Assembly (NCBI RefSeq): GCF_000226315.1 | Contig: NC_016026.1 | Location: 1,612,001-1,676,000 of the forward strand | Direction: 5' to 3' | Length of the DNA stretch: 64,000 nt | From: Micavibrio aeruginosavorus ARL-13 | GTDB lineage: Bacteria; Pseudomonadota; Alphaproteobacteria; Micavibrionales; Micavibrionaceae | Shown here: one piece after another, positions 7,963 through 17,479 of the stretch | Layout: every line of letters begins with the position of its first letter | Numbering within the stretch: the first letter of the stretch is position 1 | Translations under genes and position numbers: made by a program | Notes under the pieces: model-generated | Databases searched by the model: none | The model's input: only the letters and a program-made list of their open reading frames with translations | Told to the model about the DNA's origin: nothing

Positions 7963-10703
7963 TATTCCTCAACCGGCGCGTCGGTATCATTGGCAGGCGT
8001 TACAACGTCACCGTCAATGGCGGCATCGTCACCTTCCTCGCGGATCAGCCAGGCGACGGAAACAACTTTCTCGCCATCCGCAACCTTGAACAGGGTCACG
8101 CCCTGTGCGCTGCGGCCTGTGAAACGAACGTCGTGCACCGGCATGCGGATCAATTGGCCCGCATCAGACACCAGCATCACTTCGTGTTCGTCCGTCACCG
8201 GGAAGGTGGCGATCATTTCGCCGCCATTCTTCGCCGTTAACGCCATGTTGGTCACACCTTGACCACCACGGCCCGACAAACGGTATTCATAGGCCGATGT
8301 GCGTTTGCCAAAACCCTTGGCCGTTACGGTCAGCAGGAATTGTTCTTTTTCCTGCAATTCCTTGAAGCGGGATTCGGACAATTGGATATCGCCGCCTTCA
8401 AATTCCACGCCCTCTTCGTCCGCGCCACGCAATTTGTTGGCCATCTTCAGATAGGCCGTGCGTTCATCGGCGGTGGCCTCGACATGGGTCAGGATGGACA
8501 TGGAGATGACTTCGTCGTCATCCTTGGCCAGCTTCACGCCGCGTACACCGGTCGATGTCCGGCCAGAAAAGACGCGAACATCATCAACCGGGAAGCGGAT
8601 GGCTTTACCCAAACGGGTGGCCAGCAGGATATCGTCATCTTCGCGGGCGATTTTGACGGAGATCAGCTTCTCACCCTCTTCCTCCAGCTTCATGGCGATC
8701 AGGCCATTGGAGCGGATGGAGCGGAAATCGGACAATTTGTTCCGTCGGACGTTACCCTTGCTGGTCGCAAAGATAATATCCATCGTATCCCAGATTTCTT
8801 CATCTTCCGGCAAACGCATGATGACGGAGATATTTTCCCCCTCCTCCAGCGGCAGCATGTTGATAAGCGCCTTGCCCCGTGCTTGCGGCGTGCCCAGCGG
8901 CAATTGCCAGACCTTCAGCTTGTGCACGATCCCGCGGCTGGTGAAGCAGAGCAGCGGCGTGTGGGTCGAGGCCACGAACAGGTCGGTGACGAAATCTTCG
9001 TCCTTCAGACCCGTTCCGCTGCGGCCCTTGCCGCCACGGCGTTGCGCGCGGTAGGTATCCAACGGAACGCGTTTGGCGTAGCCGCTGTTGGTGATGGTCA
9101 CCACCATCTCCTCACGCTGAATCAAATCTTCGATATCTTCTTCGAATTCCGCATTCACAATTTCCGTGCGGCGCGGCGTACCGAATTTCGTTTTGACCTC
9201 GATCAATTCGTTGGTCAAGACCTGCAGCAGTTTTTCGCGGCTGCCCAGAATGGCCAGATATTCAGCAATCGCATCGGTGATTTCTTTCAGTTCATCACCA
9301 ATCTTGTCACGTTCCAGACCGGTCAAACGGTGCAGGCGCAGGTCCAGAATGGCTTTGGCCTGAATTTCGGACATTTGATACGTGCCCGCATCATCCACCA
9401 GATATTCCGGATCGTCGATCAAGGCGATCAGCGGCGCGACATCGCCCGCCGGCCAGCGTTTGGCCAACAATTCTTCCTTTGCCACGCCCGGGTTCGGCGC
9501 ATTACGGATCACGGCGATGATTTCATCGATATTCGCAACCGCCACAGCCAGACCAGCCAAAACGTGGGCGCGGTCACGGGCTTTGCCCAGTTCGTAAATC
9601 GTGCGGCGGGTAATGACCTCTTCGCGGAATTTCACGAAGGCGGAAATAAAATCGCGCAGCAGCAAGGTTTGCGGGCGGCCATGGTTCAAGGCCACCATGT
9701 TGCACGGGAACGACGTTTGCAGTTGAGTGTGTTTATACAGCTGGTTCAACACCACATCGGCGATGGCGTTTTTCTTCAGCTCGATCACAATACGAACACC
9801 GTCGCGGTCGGATTCATCACGAATTTCCGCCATATCCTCGACGATTTTTTCGCGGCCCACTTCGCCCAGGCGTTCGAGCAAGCGGCCCTTGTTCACCTGA
9901 TACGGCACTTCGTGCACGATGATGGCTTCGCGTTTGTCGCGCATATCCTCGATCGAGCATTTCGCCCGCATCATGATCGAGCCGTTACCGGTCATGTAGG
10001 CGGATTTAATGCCCATACGGCCCAGAATTTGCGCACCTGTCGGAAAATCCGGCCCGTGGATGTAGGCCATCAAATCTTCGGTCGTCACATCCGGGTTTGC
10101 AACATAGGCACAACACGCATCAATCACTTCGCCAAGGTTATGCGGCGGAATGTTCGTGGCCATACCCACAGCAATACCGCCGGCCCCGTTCACCAGCAGG
10201 TTCGGAACGCGCGCGGGCAGCACCGTCGGCTCCATCGTGGATTCGTCGTAGTTGGGGCGGAATTCAACCGTGTCCTTGTCGATATCGTCCAGCAACGCTT
10301 CGGCAGCCTTGGCCAGACGCGCTTCGGTATAACGCATCGCCGCAGCCGGGTCGCCGTCCATGGAACCAAAGTTACCCTGACCATCGATCAGCGGCAGGCG
10401 CAGAGAAAACTCCTGCGCCATACGAACCATGGCTTCGTAAATTGCGGAGTCGCCGTGCGGGTGGTATTTACCCATGACGTCACCGACGATACGCGCCGAT
10501 TTCTTGTAGGATTTATCGGACGTGTACCCGCCCTCTTTCATCGCGAAGAAGATACGGCGGTGAACCGGCTTCAAACCGTCGCGCACATCGGGCAGCGCAC
10601 GGGACACGATCACGCTCATCGCGTAATCGAGGTAGGATTTCTTCATCTCATCTTCGAGGGAAATGGTCGGGAGAATCGGATCCTGGGTCGCGGTATCGGT
10701 CAT
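7962..10703 (-). CDS. gyrA: DNA gyrase subunit A
   Basis: Breakage-reunion subunit of DNA gyrase, which with GyrB introduces negative supercoils. It has 913 residues. The N-terminal domain carries the catalytic Tyr125 in [10 protein letters not shown]. The quinolone-determining region reads [10 protein letters not shown], with Ser86 and Glu90 at the E. coli 83 and 87 positions, so there is no obvious resistance substitution. The GyrA-box RRGGKGR lies near residue 560 and six beta-pinwheel repeats follow. The acidic tail is rich in Asp. An 865-codon frame on the opposite strand is a codon-bias shadow. Nudix and coaD follow in the same transcript. Confidence 0.97.
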   Translation of the reverse strand: MTDTATQDPILPTISLEDEMKKSYLDYAMSVIVSRALPDVRDGLKPVHRRIFFAMKEGGYTSDKSYKKSARIVGDVMGKYHPHGDSAIYEAMVRMAQEFSLRLPLIDGQGNFGSMDGDPAAAMRYTEARLAKAAEALLDDIDKDTVEFRPNYDESTMEPTVLPARVPNLLVNGAGGIAVGMATNIPPHNLGEVIDACCAYVANPDVTTEDLMAYIHGPDFPTGAQILGRMGIKSAYMTGNGSIMMRAKCSIEDMRDKREAIIVHEVPYQVNKGRLLERLGEVGREKIVEDMAEIRDESDRDGVRIVIELKKNAIADVVLNQLYKHTQLQTSFPCNMVALNHGRPQTLLLRDFISAFVKFREEVITRRTIYELGKARDRAHVLAGLAVAVANIDEIIAVIRNAPNPGVAKEELLAKRWPAGDVAPLIALIDDPEYLVDDAGTYQMSEIQAKAILDLRLHRLTGLERDKIGDELKEITDAIAEYLAILGSREKLLQVLTNELIEVKTKFGTPRRTEIVNAEFEEDIEDLIQREEMVVTITNSGYAKRVPLDTYRAQRRGGKGRSGTGLKDEDFVTDLFVASTHTPLLCFTSRGIVHKLKVWQLPLGTPQARGKALINMLPLEEGENISVIMRLPEDEEIWDTMDIIFATSKGNVRRNKLSDFRSIRSNGLIAMKLEEEGEKLISVKIAREDDDILLATRLGKAIRFPVDDVRVFSGRTSTGVRGVKLAKDDDEVISMSILTHVEATADERTAYLKMANKLRGADEEGVEFEGGDIQLSESRFKELQEKEQFLLTVTAKGFGKRTSAYEYRLSGRGGQGVTNMALTAKNGGEMIATFPVTDEHEVMLVSDAGQLIRMPVHDVRFTGRSAQGVTLFKVADGEKVVSVAWLIREEGDDAAIDGDVVTPANDTDAPVEE

Positions 10704-10807
10704 TGTTCTACGGCCTTTATCAAAAACGGCGGAAACGCTTGGTTTTCTTGTGAAATTTCAAGGCCATTAAGTAGCATTTTTACCCCCTTCAAACAACGCC
10801 AAAATGG

Positions 10808-10836
10808 CAAAAAACGGGGCTTTTCCAGCCCCGTTA
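10808..10836 (-). terminator. Rho-independent terminator after the DUF2059 gene
   Basis: On the minus strand the stem AACGGGGC/GCCCCGTT with an 8-base loop is followed by TTTTTT. It separates the DUF2059 gene from gyrA. Confidence 0.8.
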
Positions 10837-10869
10837 AAATGCAGATAAAACATTGAAATTAAACGAATT

Positions 10870-11322
10870 TTATTCCGATGCCGGGGCCGCCGGGGCCGGG
10901 GTGTTGCCAAATCGCTCATCCGCCAGCGCCTGATCCAGCATCCGGATGATTTCCGGTTGCAGTTTTTCCTGATAAATCGGCAGTTTTTTGGCCACGGCCT
11001 TGGCCTCAGGCGAGCCGAAATAATCGACCATGGCTTGTAATTCCGCCGTGGTGAACAATGCCACCATCGTATCAACGGACATTTTTTCCAGCGCCTCATA
11101 ATCGAACGCCTTGTCCACCATGGCGATAAAACGCTCCTGATCCGCCGGGGGCAGATTACGAGCCACCTGGTTAACCGCTTCGCTCACCTGCTCGCGCGCC
11201 GGGCGGATTTTATGCATTTCCAGCGCCAGTTCACGGCGTTTGGTCACATCCATATCATCCTGCGCAAAGGCCGGGACAGACATGGCAAAAACGACAAAAG
11301 CGGACAGAAAAAAGCGCAACAT
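10870..11322 (-). CDS. DUF2059 family periplasmic protein
   Basis: Exported protein of 150 residues. A signal peptide with hydrophobic core (FFLSAFVVFAMSVPAFA, cleavage after about residue 20) precedes a helical DUF2059 domain containing MVDKAFDYEALEKMSVDTM and TTAELQAMVDYFGSPEAK, typical of this family. The tail is Ala/Pro-rich. The function of DUF2059 proteins is not established. It is a single gene with its own terminator downstream. Confidence 0.85.
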   Translation of the reverse strand: MLRFFLSAFVVFAMSVPAFAQDDMDVTKRRELALEMHKIRPAREQVSEAVNQVARNLPPADQERFIAMVDKAFDYEALEKMSVDTMVALFTTAELQAMVDYFGSPEAKAVAKKLPIYQEKLQPEIIRMLDQALADERFGNTPAPAAPASE

Positions 11323-11401
11323 GGGGGTTCCCTTATCTGGCGGTGAAGTCCCCTATCATAGCGGCTTCGCCCGAAATGTCACCCCTGCCGCAAGCAACGT
11401 C

Positions 11402-12370
11402 TTAGACGGGTTTTAAATCCATAACATTGGAGCGGGCCGGACTGTCCCAGAAATCAAAGGGGAATGTGACGATGTCTTTTAACACGACATCCTTGCCCAC
11501 ATTTTTGGCATCGTAATAATCGGTGCTGTTCGGCCATGCGGCTTGCGGGATAAGACGCACAATCCCGCCACGCGGGCTGTCCATGTCCCCGGCATAACGG
11601 GGGAGCACGTGCAGATAGGCCCGGTCCATCATCTGCCCGCCGGCGCGCCCGACATCCCACCCGATATTGTACCCATCGGGCGGCGTTGTGCCCGCCTGTT
11701 GCATGGCCATGATTTCCAAAGCCAACTCCAATTGCGCCAGAAACTCGCCTTCGGAACAATCCAGCAGGGATTTACGGTGCGCGTGCGGCAGCACCACGCT
11801 GTGTCCCCGGGCCACCGCCGCATCACGGGGCAGATTGACGGCATAGGCCAAATCATTACGCGCCACCAATGGCATCATCGTGGTGACATTTTTTTCCAAC
11901 GCACGTTGCGTTGATTTTGTCGCGTGATTGTAAAAATCGGGAATGGTGTGAAACGGCATGCGCACCAATCCACCCAAGGGATTGATTTTATGCATGCGGT
12001 TCACGGTATTGTAACGCGGCATGATATGCATGTGCGCATGCGCAATGGATTGCCCACCATGAAACCCGATATTCCAGCCCACATTGTATCCATCGGGTTT
12101 GAAATGCGCATTGAACGCGGCGGTCAGCGTTTTGAACATGCGGAAATGTTCCACCAATTCATCGCGTGCCAGATCGGTAAAACGATACGTGCCAAAATCC
12201 CGCGGCAGAACCAGCGTATGGCCAACGGTGGACGGAAACCCGTTGGACACGGCAAAGGTCAATTCCCCCTGCCCCAGCCAGTCGGACCGATCCGTAAACG
12301 GGCTGGGCCGCATGCCCTCGGGCATCCGGTCACGCGCGGCGTTATAAAATGTCGGCTTGATGGGGTTCAT
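11402..12370 (-). CDS. Tandem HIT-domain protein, second domain degenerate
   Basis: Protein of 322 residues made of two HIT-like halves. The first half (about 35-120) has an intact histidine triad H111-A-H113-M-H115 followed by IMPRY. The second (about 175-260) keeps GYNIGWDVGRAGGQ and VLPRY, but two triad positions are R250 and Y252, leaving only H254, so it is probably non-catalytic. HIT enzymes hydrolyse or transfer nucleotidyl groups. The duplicated layout recalls the GalT and Ap4A phosphorylase superfamily but the sequence is of HIT type. It stands between terminators, apparently as a single gene. Confidence 0.8.
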   Translation of the reverse strand: MNPIKPTFYNAARDRMPEGMRPSPFTDRSDWLGQGELTFAVSNGFPSTVGHTLVLPRDFGTYRFTDLARDELVEHFRMFKTLTAAFNAHFKPDGYNVGWNIGFHGGQSIAHAHMHIMPRYNTVNRMHKINPLGGLVRMPFHTIPDFYNHATKSTQRALEKNVTTMMPLVARNDLAYAVNLPRDAAVARGHSVVLPHAHRKSLLDCSEGEFLAQLELALEIMAMQQAGTTPPDGYNIGWDVGRAGGQMMDRAYLHVLPRYAGDMDSPRGGIVRLIPQAAWPNSTDYYDAKNVGKDVVLKDIVTFPFDFWDSPARSNVMDLKPV

Positions 12371-12421
12371 GCCTGTTCCAACCTTTTATTTTCCGGAACA
12401 TAGAGGCATCCCCGCCCAAAA

Positions 12422-12448
12422 GGCAATAAAAATCCCCCGATTGGGGGA
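12422..12448 (-). terminator. Rho-independent terminator after the dehydrogenase gene
   Basis: The stem TCCCCC/GGGGGA (12433-12438, 12443-12448) is followed on the minus strand by TTTTTATT. Confidence 0.8.
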
Positions 12449-12454
12449 ATTTCA

Positions 12455-13327
12455 TCAGGAAATCAGCCGTTTTATCAACGCACTGGCGTCACAGCGCCCA
12501 AAGCCCTGATCGGACAGTTCCTTATAAAATTCACGCAGCTGCGCCGTGATGGGCAGGTTTGCGCCGTTGTTTTTCGCCTCGTCCAGCGCAATGCCCAAAT
12601 CCTTGTAAATCCAATCCACGGCAAAACCGAAATCGAATTGGTCGCGCACCATGGTCTTGCCACGGTTTTCCATCTGCCAGCTTTGGGCGGACCCGGCGCT
12701 GATCACGGCCAAAACTTCGTCCATATCGAGGCCGCTTTTCATGCCGAACGACAACCCTTCGGCCAGTCCTTGCAACACGCCCGCAATGCACATCTGATTG
12801 ACCATCTTGGTCAATTGTCCCGCGCCGCTGTTCCCCATATGGCGCATTTCGCGGGCGTACACCGTTTTAAAAATCGGCGCGACCTTATCATACGCGGCGC
12901 GATCACCGCCGCACATGATCGTCAGAACACCATTCACCGCACCCGCCTGCCCGCCCGATACGGGGCAATCGAGGAAGGTCACGCCTTTGTCGGCAAAGAA
13001 CGCCACCATTTCACGCGACACATCGGCGGACACCGTTGTGTGATCAACAATAATGGCCCCGGCCTTCACCGTATCGGCCACGCCATTTTCACCGGTCAAA
13101 ACCTGACGCAGATCATCATCATTGCCCACGCACAGGCAAATCAAATCCGCATCGCGTGCGGCGTCTGCCGGGGTCAGGGCTTTGCGCCCCTGATATTCGC
13201 CCAGCCATTGATCGGCCTTGGCCACACTGCGGTTATAGACGGTGACGTCCGCGCCACTCTTTTTCGCCAGATGCCCGGCCATGGGATACCCCATGACACC
13301 AAGACCAAGGAACGAGATTTTTTGCAT
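12455..13327 (-). CDS. 3-hydroxyisobutyrate dehydrogenase family NAD(P)-dependent oxidoreductase
   Basis: Beta-hydroxyacid dehydrogenase of 290 residues. The Rossmann motif GLGVMGYPMAGHL is at the N-terminus, the substrate-binding signature DCPVSGGQAGA at about 120, and the catalytic lysine in GAGQLTKMVNQM near 170. Members act on 3-hydroxyisobutyrate, tartronate semialdehyde or succinic semialdehyde; the substrate here is open. The frame extends to 13375 but MQKISFLG at 13327 is the sensible start, since the longer version overlaps the upstream methyltransferase gene and lacks a site. It lies 17 bases after that gene. Confidence 0.85.
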   Translation of the reverse strand: MQKISFLGLGVMGYPMAGHLAKKSGADVTVYNRSVAKADQWLGEYQGRKALTPADAARDADLICLCVGNDDDLRQVLTGENGVADTVKAGAIIVDHTTVSADVSREMVAFFADKGVTFLDCPVSGGQAGAVNGVLTIMCGGDRAAYDKVAPIFKTVYAREMRHMGNSGAGQLTKMVNQMCIAGVLQGLAEGLSFGMKSGLDMDEVLAVISAGSAQSWQMENRGKTMVRDQFDFGFAVDWIYKDLGIALDEAKNNGANLPITAQLREFYKELSDQGFGRCDASALIKRLIS

Positions 13328-13344
13328 GATGATACTCTTTTCTT

Positions 13345-13968
13345 TTAACGGCGCAGGGTCATGTAATCCCACCACACGCCCTGACGCCCCTGGCGGTCGG
13401 CATCATCGCCCAGAATGGTGGCCTTGAACCCGACATCAGCGGCCAGACGTTTCACTTCGCCCGCCCCCACCTTGTACATCGGACGATCATCCGGCGATGG
13501 GCCATGGCGCAGGGACATATAAATCAACGCCCCCGGTGCGGCCATATCCCACATGGCGCGCATGGTGGTTTTGCGTGCCTCGGGGGACAAGTGCATCCAC
13601 ACCGCGCTCATCACCATCACGTTAAATTCACGGTCCAGTGCCATGACATCGCGCATATGTGGCAGGGTATCGACCATGTATTGCACAGCCGGGTGGGATT
13701 TGCGGTCTTCGGCCACGCGGATCATGTCGGCGGCGGCATCAAAGGCCACAACATTAAACCCCTTTTCCGCCAGCCATACGGCATCGCGGCCCGTGCCGCA
13801 CCCGATATCCAACGCGTTCATACGGGTGGTGCCATCGCATTCCGGCAACAACGGCTCCAACCCCGGCAACACGGCGGGCGAGCTCATCGCATTGTATAAA
13901 TCAGCCAGTTTTTCGGCCTGCTGGTTATACGCGATAATGCTGATATCGTTTTTGCTTCTGCCTGTCAT
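13345..13968 (-). CDS. Class I SAM-dependent methyltransferase
   Basis: A Rossmann-fold methyltransferase of 207 residues. Motif I is ALDIGCGTGRDAVWLAEKG (about 51-69), the acidic end of strand 2 is VVAFDAA, and VMVMSAVWMHLSP corresponds to motif IV/V. The substrate is unknown. It is first of a two-gene unit with the dehydrogenase at 12455-13327. The extreme 5' end follows the ssb terminator, so it should have its own promoter around 13970-13985. Confidence 0.78.
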   Translation of the reverse strand: MTGRSKNDISIIAYNQQAEKLADLYNAMSSPAVLPGLEPLLPECDGTTRMNALDIGCGTGRDAVWLAEKGFNVVAFDAAADMIRVAEDRKSHPAVQYMVDTLPHMRDVMALDREFNVMVMSAVWMHLSPEARKTTMRAMWDMAAPGALIYMSLRHGPSPDDRPMYKVGAGEVKRLAADVGFKATILGDDADRQGRQGVWWDYMTLRR

Positions 13969-13983
13969 GTGCGCGTCCCCTTC

Positions 13984-14020
13984 AAATAAAAGGCCCCGGC
14001 TTTATAAAACCGGGGCCTTA
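13984..14020 (-). terminator. Rho-independent terminator after ssb
   Basis: A 10-bp stem (AAGGCCCCGG with CCGGGGCCTT, 13990-14019) is followed on the minus strand by a T-rich run TTTTATTTG. Confidence 0.85.
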
Positions 14021-14037
14021 ACGCATTCAAACTTTAT

Positions 14038-14523
14038 TTAGAACGGAATTTCATCGTCCATATCGTCGATACGGGCGCCGCCGCCAGACGCCGCACGCGC
14101 AGGCGCCGGTGAACCGTAATCAGCACCGCCACCCATGTCATTCGCGCCACCAAAGCCCGAACCACCGCCGCTGCGGGAATCCAGCATGGTCAGTTCGCCA
14201 CGATACGGGCGCAAGACCACTTCGGTCGTGTATTTTTCTTGGCCGTCTTTGTCGGTGTATTTGCGGGTTTCCAATTGGCCTTCGATGTACACTTTCGCGC
14301 CTTTTTTCAAATAACGCTCAGCAACAGTGGCCAGATTGTCGTTAAAGATTACGACGCGGTGCCATTGGGTGCGTTCCTGACGCTCGCCGGAATTCTTGTC
14401 TTTCCAGCTTTCGGATGTGGCGATGGACAGGTTCACAACCTTGCCGCCCGACTGCATCATCCGCACGTCCGGATCGTTGCCCAGATTGCCCACCAGAATA
14501 ACCTTGTTCACGCTGCCAGCCAT
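14038..14523 (-). CDS. ssb: Single-stranded DNA-binding protein
   Basis: Homotetrameric OB-fold protein that coats single-stranded DNA in replication, recombination and repair. It has 161 residues: an OB domain (SVNKVILVGNLGNDPDVR to about 110) with the family-typical TEWHRVV-like QWHRVVIFN, a Gly-rich linker (SGGGSGFGGANDMGG) and the acidic tip DDEIPF that recruits partner proteins. The frame continues upstream to 14670, but MAGSVNK at 14523 is the family start. Across the Clp-like genes it faces uvrA, a normal neighbour in proteobacteria. Confidence 0.96.
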   Translation of the reverse strand: MAGSVNKVILVGNLGNDPDVRMMQSGGKVVNLSIATSESWKDKNSGERQERTQWHRVVIFNDNLATVAERYLKKGAKVYIEGQLETRKYTDKDGQEKYTTEVVLRPYRGELTMLDSRSGGGSGFGGANDMGGGADYGSPAPARAASGGGARIDDMDDEIPF

Positions 14524-14660
14524 GGCCTGCTCTCTCTCATGTTCTATATTTGTTTCGGGAAAACCGGGGTCACTATTACCCATCAGGCGCCGGATGAAAA
14601 GCCCGTTTTGCGCCATTTTGGCGGTTATGCACCAGGACGGGCCGACGCGGCCACTTTTTC

Positions 14661-14691
14661 CTTGCCCCACTTGCCAAGCTTACGTAAATTA
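14661..14691 (+). promoter_or_regulatory. Promoter-like motif shared by three chaperone-type genes (copy 1)
   Basis: CTTGCCCCAC, then 13 bases, then GTAAATTA. The same 31-base layout occurs at 17391-17421, and a close variant at 23164-23196. Read as a promoter it gives TTGCCC-N17-TAAATT, 66 bases before the ATG at 14757. A heat-shock or other alternative sigma factor is possible. Confidence 0.6.
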
Positions 14692-14756
14692 CCCTCCTTG
14701 TAAAAAGAGTACGTAAAAAGCCCGGAAAACGTGGGCATCTACCAGGGAGCACAGAT

Positions 14757-17273
14757 ATGGTACTGACTCAGCACAGTGAAAACCACCTGAAAACCTTCGC
14801 GAGCATCAGTGCCATCGCTGAACAAGTTGGGGCCCTTCCCACGCATTTTCCCGACCTGAACGACGGTTTAAAAACATTGCCGCAGGATGTCGTCCGCGGC
14901 CGCTCATTCCATGAAATCGTCATTGATGATTTTCTGGAGCTTTACGCCTGCATCGCCAAAGACCTTTCGGCGGACAAGGCTTACCCCGAATTTTACGGCG
15001 AAATCATGCGCCACAGGAACGGCGAAGCCATCGCCCTGGAAACCGCGCAGGAATTTCTGGCCGCCCATATCGAACAGGTGAGAAAAGACGCAAACCCGTC
15101 CTATAACATGGAATGCGTCGGTCTTCTGGAACTGTCGCCGAAGGGCCAAGAAGCCATTCCGACCGTAACGAGCCTTTTCAAAACCATGGCCCGCCTGTTC
15201 GGCCAGCTGCATCTCAGCGACGAAGCGATTCAAACCAACAGCCTGGCCGAAGGCCTGGCCGCTGCGATGGAACAAATTTATCCGGAGACAACAGAAACAC
15301 CGACACAGAGCGCGGAAGCGCAGGCTGTTTCAGCCGACGATTTCGGGCCCGAGGAAGACGCCCACGATGTCTTGTCCATCTATGGCATCAACATCGCCGA
15401 AAGCATTGCAAAGCCGCCGCAGGCCCCCGAATTTGACGGCGCGATTGAAACCCTGTCGCGCGTCCTGTTACGCCCGCATGGCGCACAGGCCTTGCTGCAC
15501 GGAAAAGATTACAGCAACGCGCGCATTATGGTTGATATCCTGGCCCACAAGATGGCCGCGGGTGAAGGCCCGGGCTATTTAAAAGACGCCTCTATCTACC
15601 GTATCAGCCTGACTGAGATGCTGTTGAAATCCGCTGATTCCGGCCCCGCCGGGCAGAGCGCCAAGTCGATGCTGGGCGATGTTTTAGACACCACCAGCGC
15701 CCACAATCTGGACAACCCGGATGAACCGATCATCCTGCATTTCGACGATTATGGCTGCACCCAAAAACCGCTCAGCTATGACGCGATGATGATGGATTCC
15801 ACGGGGATGTTGCGAACCATCATAAAACATTACGCCGACAATGATCCCAGTCTGATGATGGTGTTCAACGCCACGGATGCGGAATTGCATGACCTGAATG
15901 AGGATACAGCAAAATTCGAACGCATTGCGACACCGGAACTGTCCACGGATTCCGTGTTGCTTCACATGCTGAGAACCGTTGTAAATCTGGAATCACAAAA
16001 ATCCATTGAGATCAGCGACTCCGTTCTGGAAGATATCATCCAAAAATCCGATGCCCATATGCCAAAAACAGCATCGCGCATGATCCGTGCCACCGATGTC
16101 CTGTTGTCCGCCGTTGCGGATGCAGAATTGAAAGGCCACGACACGCTGACATACGAATCTGTCTGCGTCGCCGTTGCCGCGCGGTCGAAAAAACCGCTGG
16201 AAACCATCAATGGCGATGGTGCCAGCCGCTACACCAATCTGGCCGAAAAATTGTCTGGCAAAGTATTCGGACAGGATGAAGCCATCAAGATCGTTGCCGA
16301 CACGCTGGAACTGGTTGGGCATGGATTGCATGATCCTAAACGCCCGTTTGGGGTATTTTATATGACCGGCCCGACCGGCGTAGGGAAAACCGAATTAGCC
16401 AAAGTTCTGGCCGATACGCTCGGCACCGACCTGATCACCGTTAACATGGCGGATTTCAGCGGTGAACACACCATCAGCCGCCTGCTCGGCTCCCCCCCGG
16501 GCTATGTCGGATATGGTGATAAAACCGCATTGGAAGACGTGGCACAAAAACCATATGCCGTGATTTTGATCGATGAGGCCGAAAAAGCCCACCGCACCGT
16601 TGACAACGCCTTCATGAAGATCATGGACGAAGGGGAACTGACCCTGCTCAACGGCAAGCATATCGACTTCCACAACACGGTTTTAATGTTCACCAGCAAC
16701 CTGGGGGCCCGTGACGCCGAAGAGGCTGGGAAAAAGAACGGTATCGGGTTCAGCGCCAGCAATGGGCAGACTGAACGCGATCTGGCCAGCAAGGAAGCCC
16801 GTACCAAAGCCATTCAAGAAACACTGAAACCGGAATTCCGCCAGCGCGCGACATTGATCGACATGAACAGCCTGACTCCAGATTCTGTGCGATCCATTGC
16901 CTTTAAAAAGATCAATGACGTGTCCGATCGCCTGCGCCAGAACAAGGCCTATGCGAATATGGACATCGACCTGACCCAGCAGGCCATGGATGAATTGATG
17001 AAAATTGGTTATGACCGCGCCAGCGGCGCACGCCACATGGAACGGGCCATCCGTGACAATGTGAAGGTACCGTTGGTCCACTGGCTGAACAAAAACGCCG
17101 ATCAGGTCGCTGGCAAAGCTTGCACCTTGGTTATTGAAAGCGTGTTGAAAGACAGCTTCCGCGCCAGCGTCACACAAAATGCAAGGGCCGTGGCCGTGAA
17201 CGACAACAGCGAGGGCAGACCCCAACGCCGCCCGGCCACACATGCGCAGCCAAGCCCCCCGAAACCGCAATAA
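14757..17273 (+). CDS. ClpA/ClpB-like AAA+ ATPase with unusual N-domain, first of a tandem pair
   Basis: Hsp100-type protein of 838 residues. Residues 1-210 are not the usual Clp_N repeat but a helical domain also found in the next gene (VVRGRSFHEIVIDDFLELYA). The first AAA+ module has lost Walker A: LLHGKDYSNARIM near 248 replaces G-x4-GKT. The second is intact: GPTGVGKTELAK (537-548), VILIDEAEKAH (Walker B), pore loop GSPPGYVGYG, sensor FTSNLG. GIGFSA before the PEFRQRA helix resembles the IGF/IGL loop by which ClpA docks on ClpP. Likely role: unfolding or remodelling proteins in the cytoplasm. The tail is Pro-rich and probably disordered. AGGGAG supports the start. Confidence 0.85.
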   Translation: MVLTQHSENHLKTFASISAIAEQVGALPTHFPDLNDGLKTLPQDVVRGRSFHEIVIDDFLELYACIAKDLSADKAYPEFYGEIMRHRNGEAIALETAQEFLAAHIEQVRKDANPSYNMECVGLLELSPKGQEAIPTVTSLFKTMARLFGQLHLSDEAIQTNSLAEGLAAAMEQIYPETTETPTQSAEAQAVSADDFGPEEDAHDVLSIYGINIAESIAKPPQAPEFDGAIETLSRVLLRPHGAQALLHGKDYSNARIMVDILAHKMAAGEGPGYLKDASIYRISLTEMLLKSADSGPAGQSAKSMLGDVLDTTSAHNLDNPDEPIILHFDDYGCTQKPLSYDAMMMDSTGMLRTIIKHYADNDPSLMMVFNATDAELHDLNEDTAKFERIATPELSTDSVLLHMLRTVVNLESQKSIEISDSVLEDIIQKSDAHMPKTASRMIRATDVLLSAVADAELKGHDTLTYESVCVAVAARSKKPLETINGDGASRYTNLAEKLSGKVFGQDEAIKIVADTLELVGHGLHDPKRPFGVFYMTGPTGVGKTELAKVLADTLGTDLITVNMADFSGEHTISRLLGSPPGYVGYGDKTALEDVAQKPYAVILIDEAEKAHRTVDNAFMKIMDEGELTLLNGKHIDFHNTVLMFTSNLGARDAEEAGKKNGIGFSASNGQTERDLASKEARTKAIQETLKPEFRQRATLIDMNSLTPDSVRSIAFKKINDVSDRLRQNKAYANMDIDLTQQAMDELMKIGYDRASGARHMERAIRDNVKVPLVHWLNKNADQVAGKACTLVIESVLKDSFRASVTQNARAVAVNDNSEGRPQRRPATHAQPSPPKPQ

Positions 17274-17280
17274 TCACAAA

Positions 17281-17307
17281 GGCCCGCCCCAAACAGGCGG
17301 GCTTTTT
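17281..17307 (+). terminator. Rho-independent terminator between the two Clp-like genes
   Basis: The stem GCCCGCC/GGCGGGC (17282-17288, 17296-17302) is followed by TTTTT. The second Clp-like gene therefore has its own promoter. Confidence 0.88.
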
Positions 17308-17390
17308 GCTGGCACCATCCGGGAAAAGCGGCAGAAACCATAGACTTTTTGGCATCTTCCCCAGCCCCGTACTTTTTTATAAAGATATTT

Positions 17391-17421
17391 CTTGCCCCAC
17401 ACCAAAGCTTTATGTAAATTA
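17391..17421 (+). promoter_or_regulatory. Promoter-like motif shared by three chaperone-type genes (copy 2)
   Basis: CTTGCCCCAC-N13-GTAAATTA, identical in layout to 14661-14691, here 59 bases before the ATG at 17480. As a promoter it reads TTGCCC-N17-TAAATT. Flanking sequence is not similar, so the match is not simply carry-over from the gene duplication. Confidence 0.6.
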
Positions 17422-17479
17422 AAGCCCAGAGAAAAGACAAAAACCGCGTAATTTATAAGCGTTATCAGGGAGATAAAGA

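Noticed and set aside
8259-10856. 865-codon open frame on the plus strand opposite gyrA
   Set aside because: It is antisense to an unmistakable GyrA, and its length follows from codon bias. The translation shows no domain and an odd His/Phe/Gln-rich composition.
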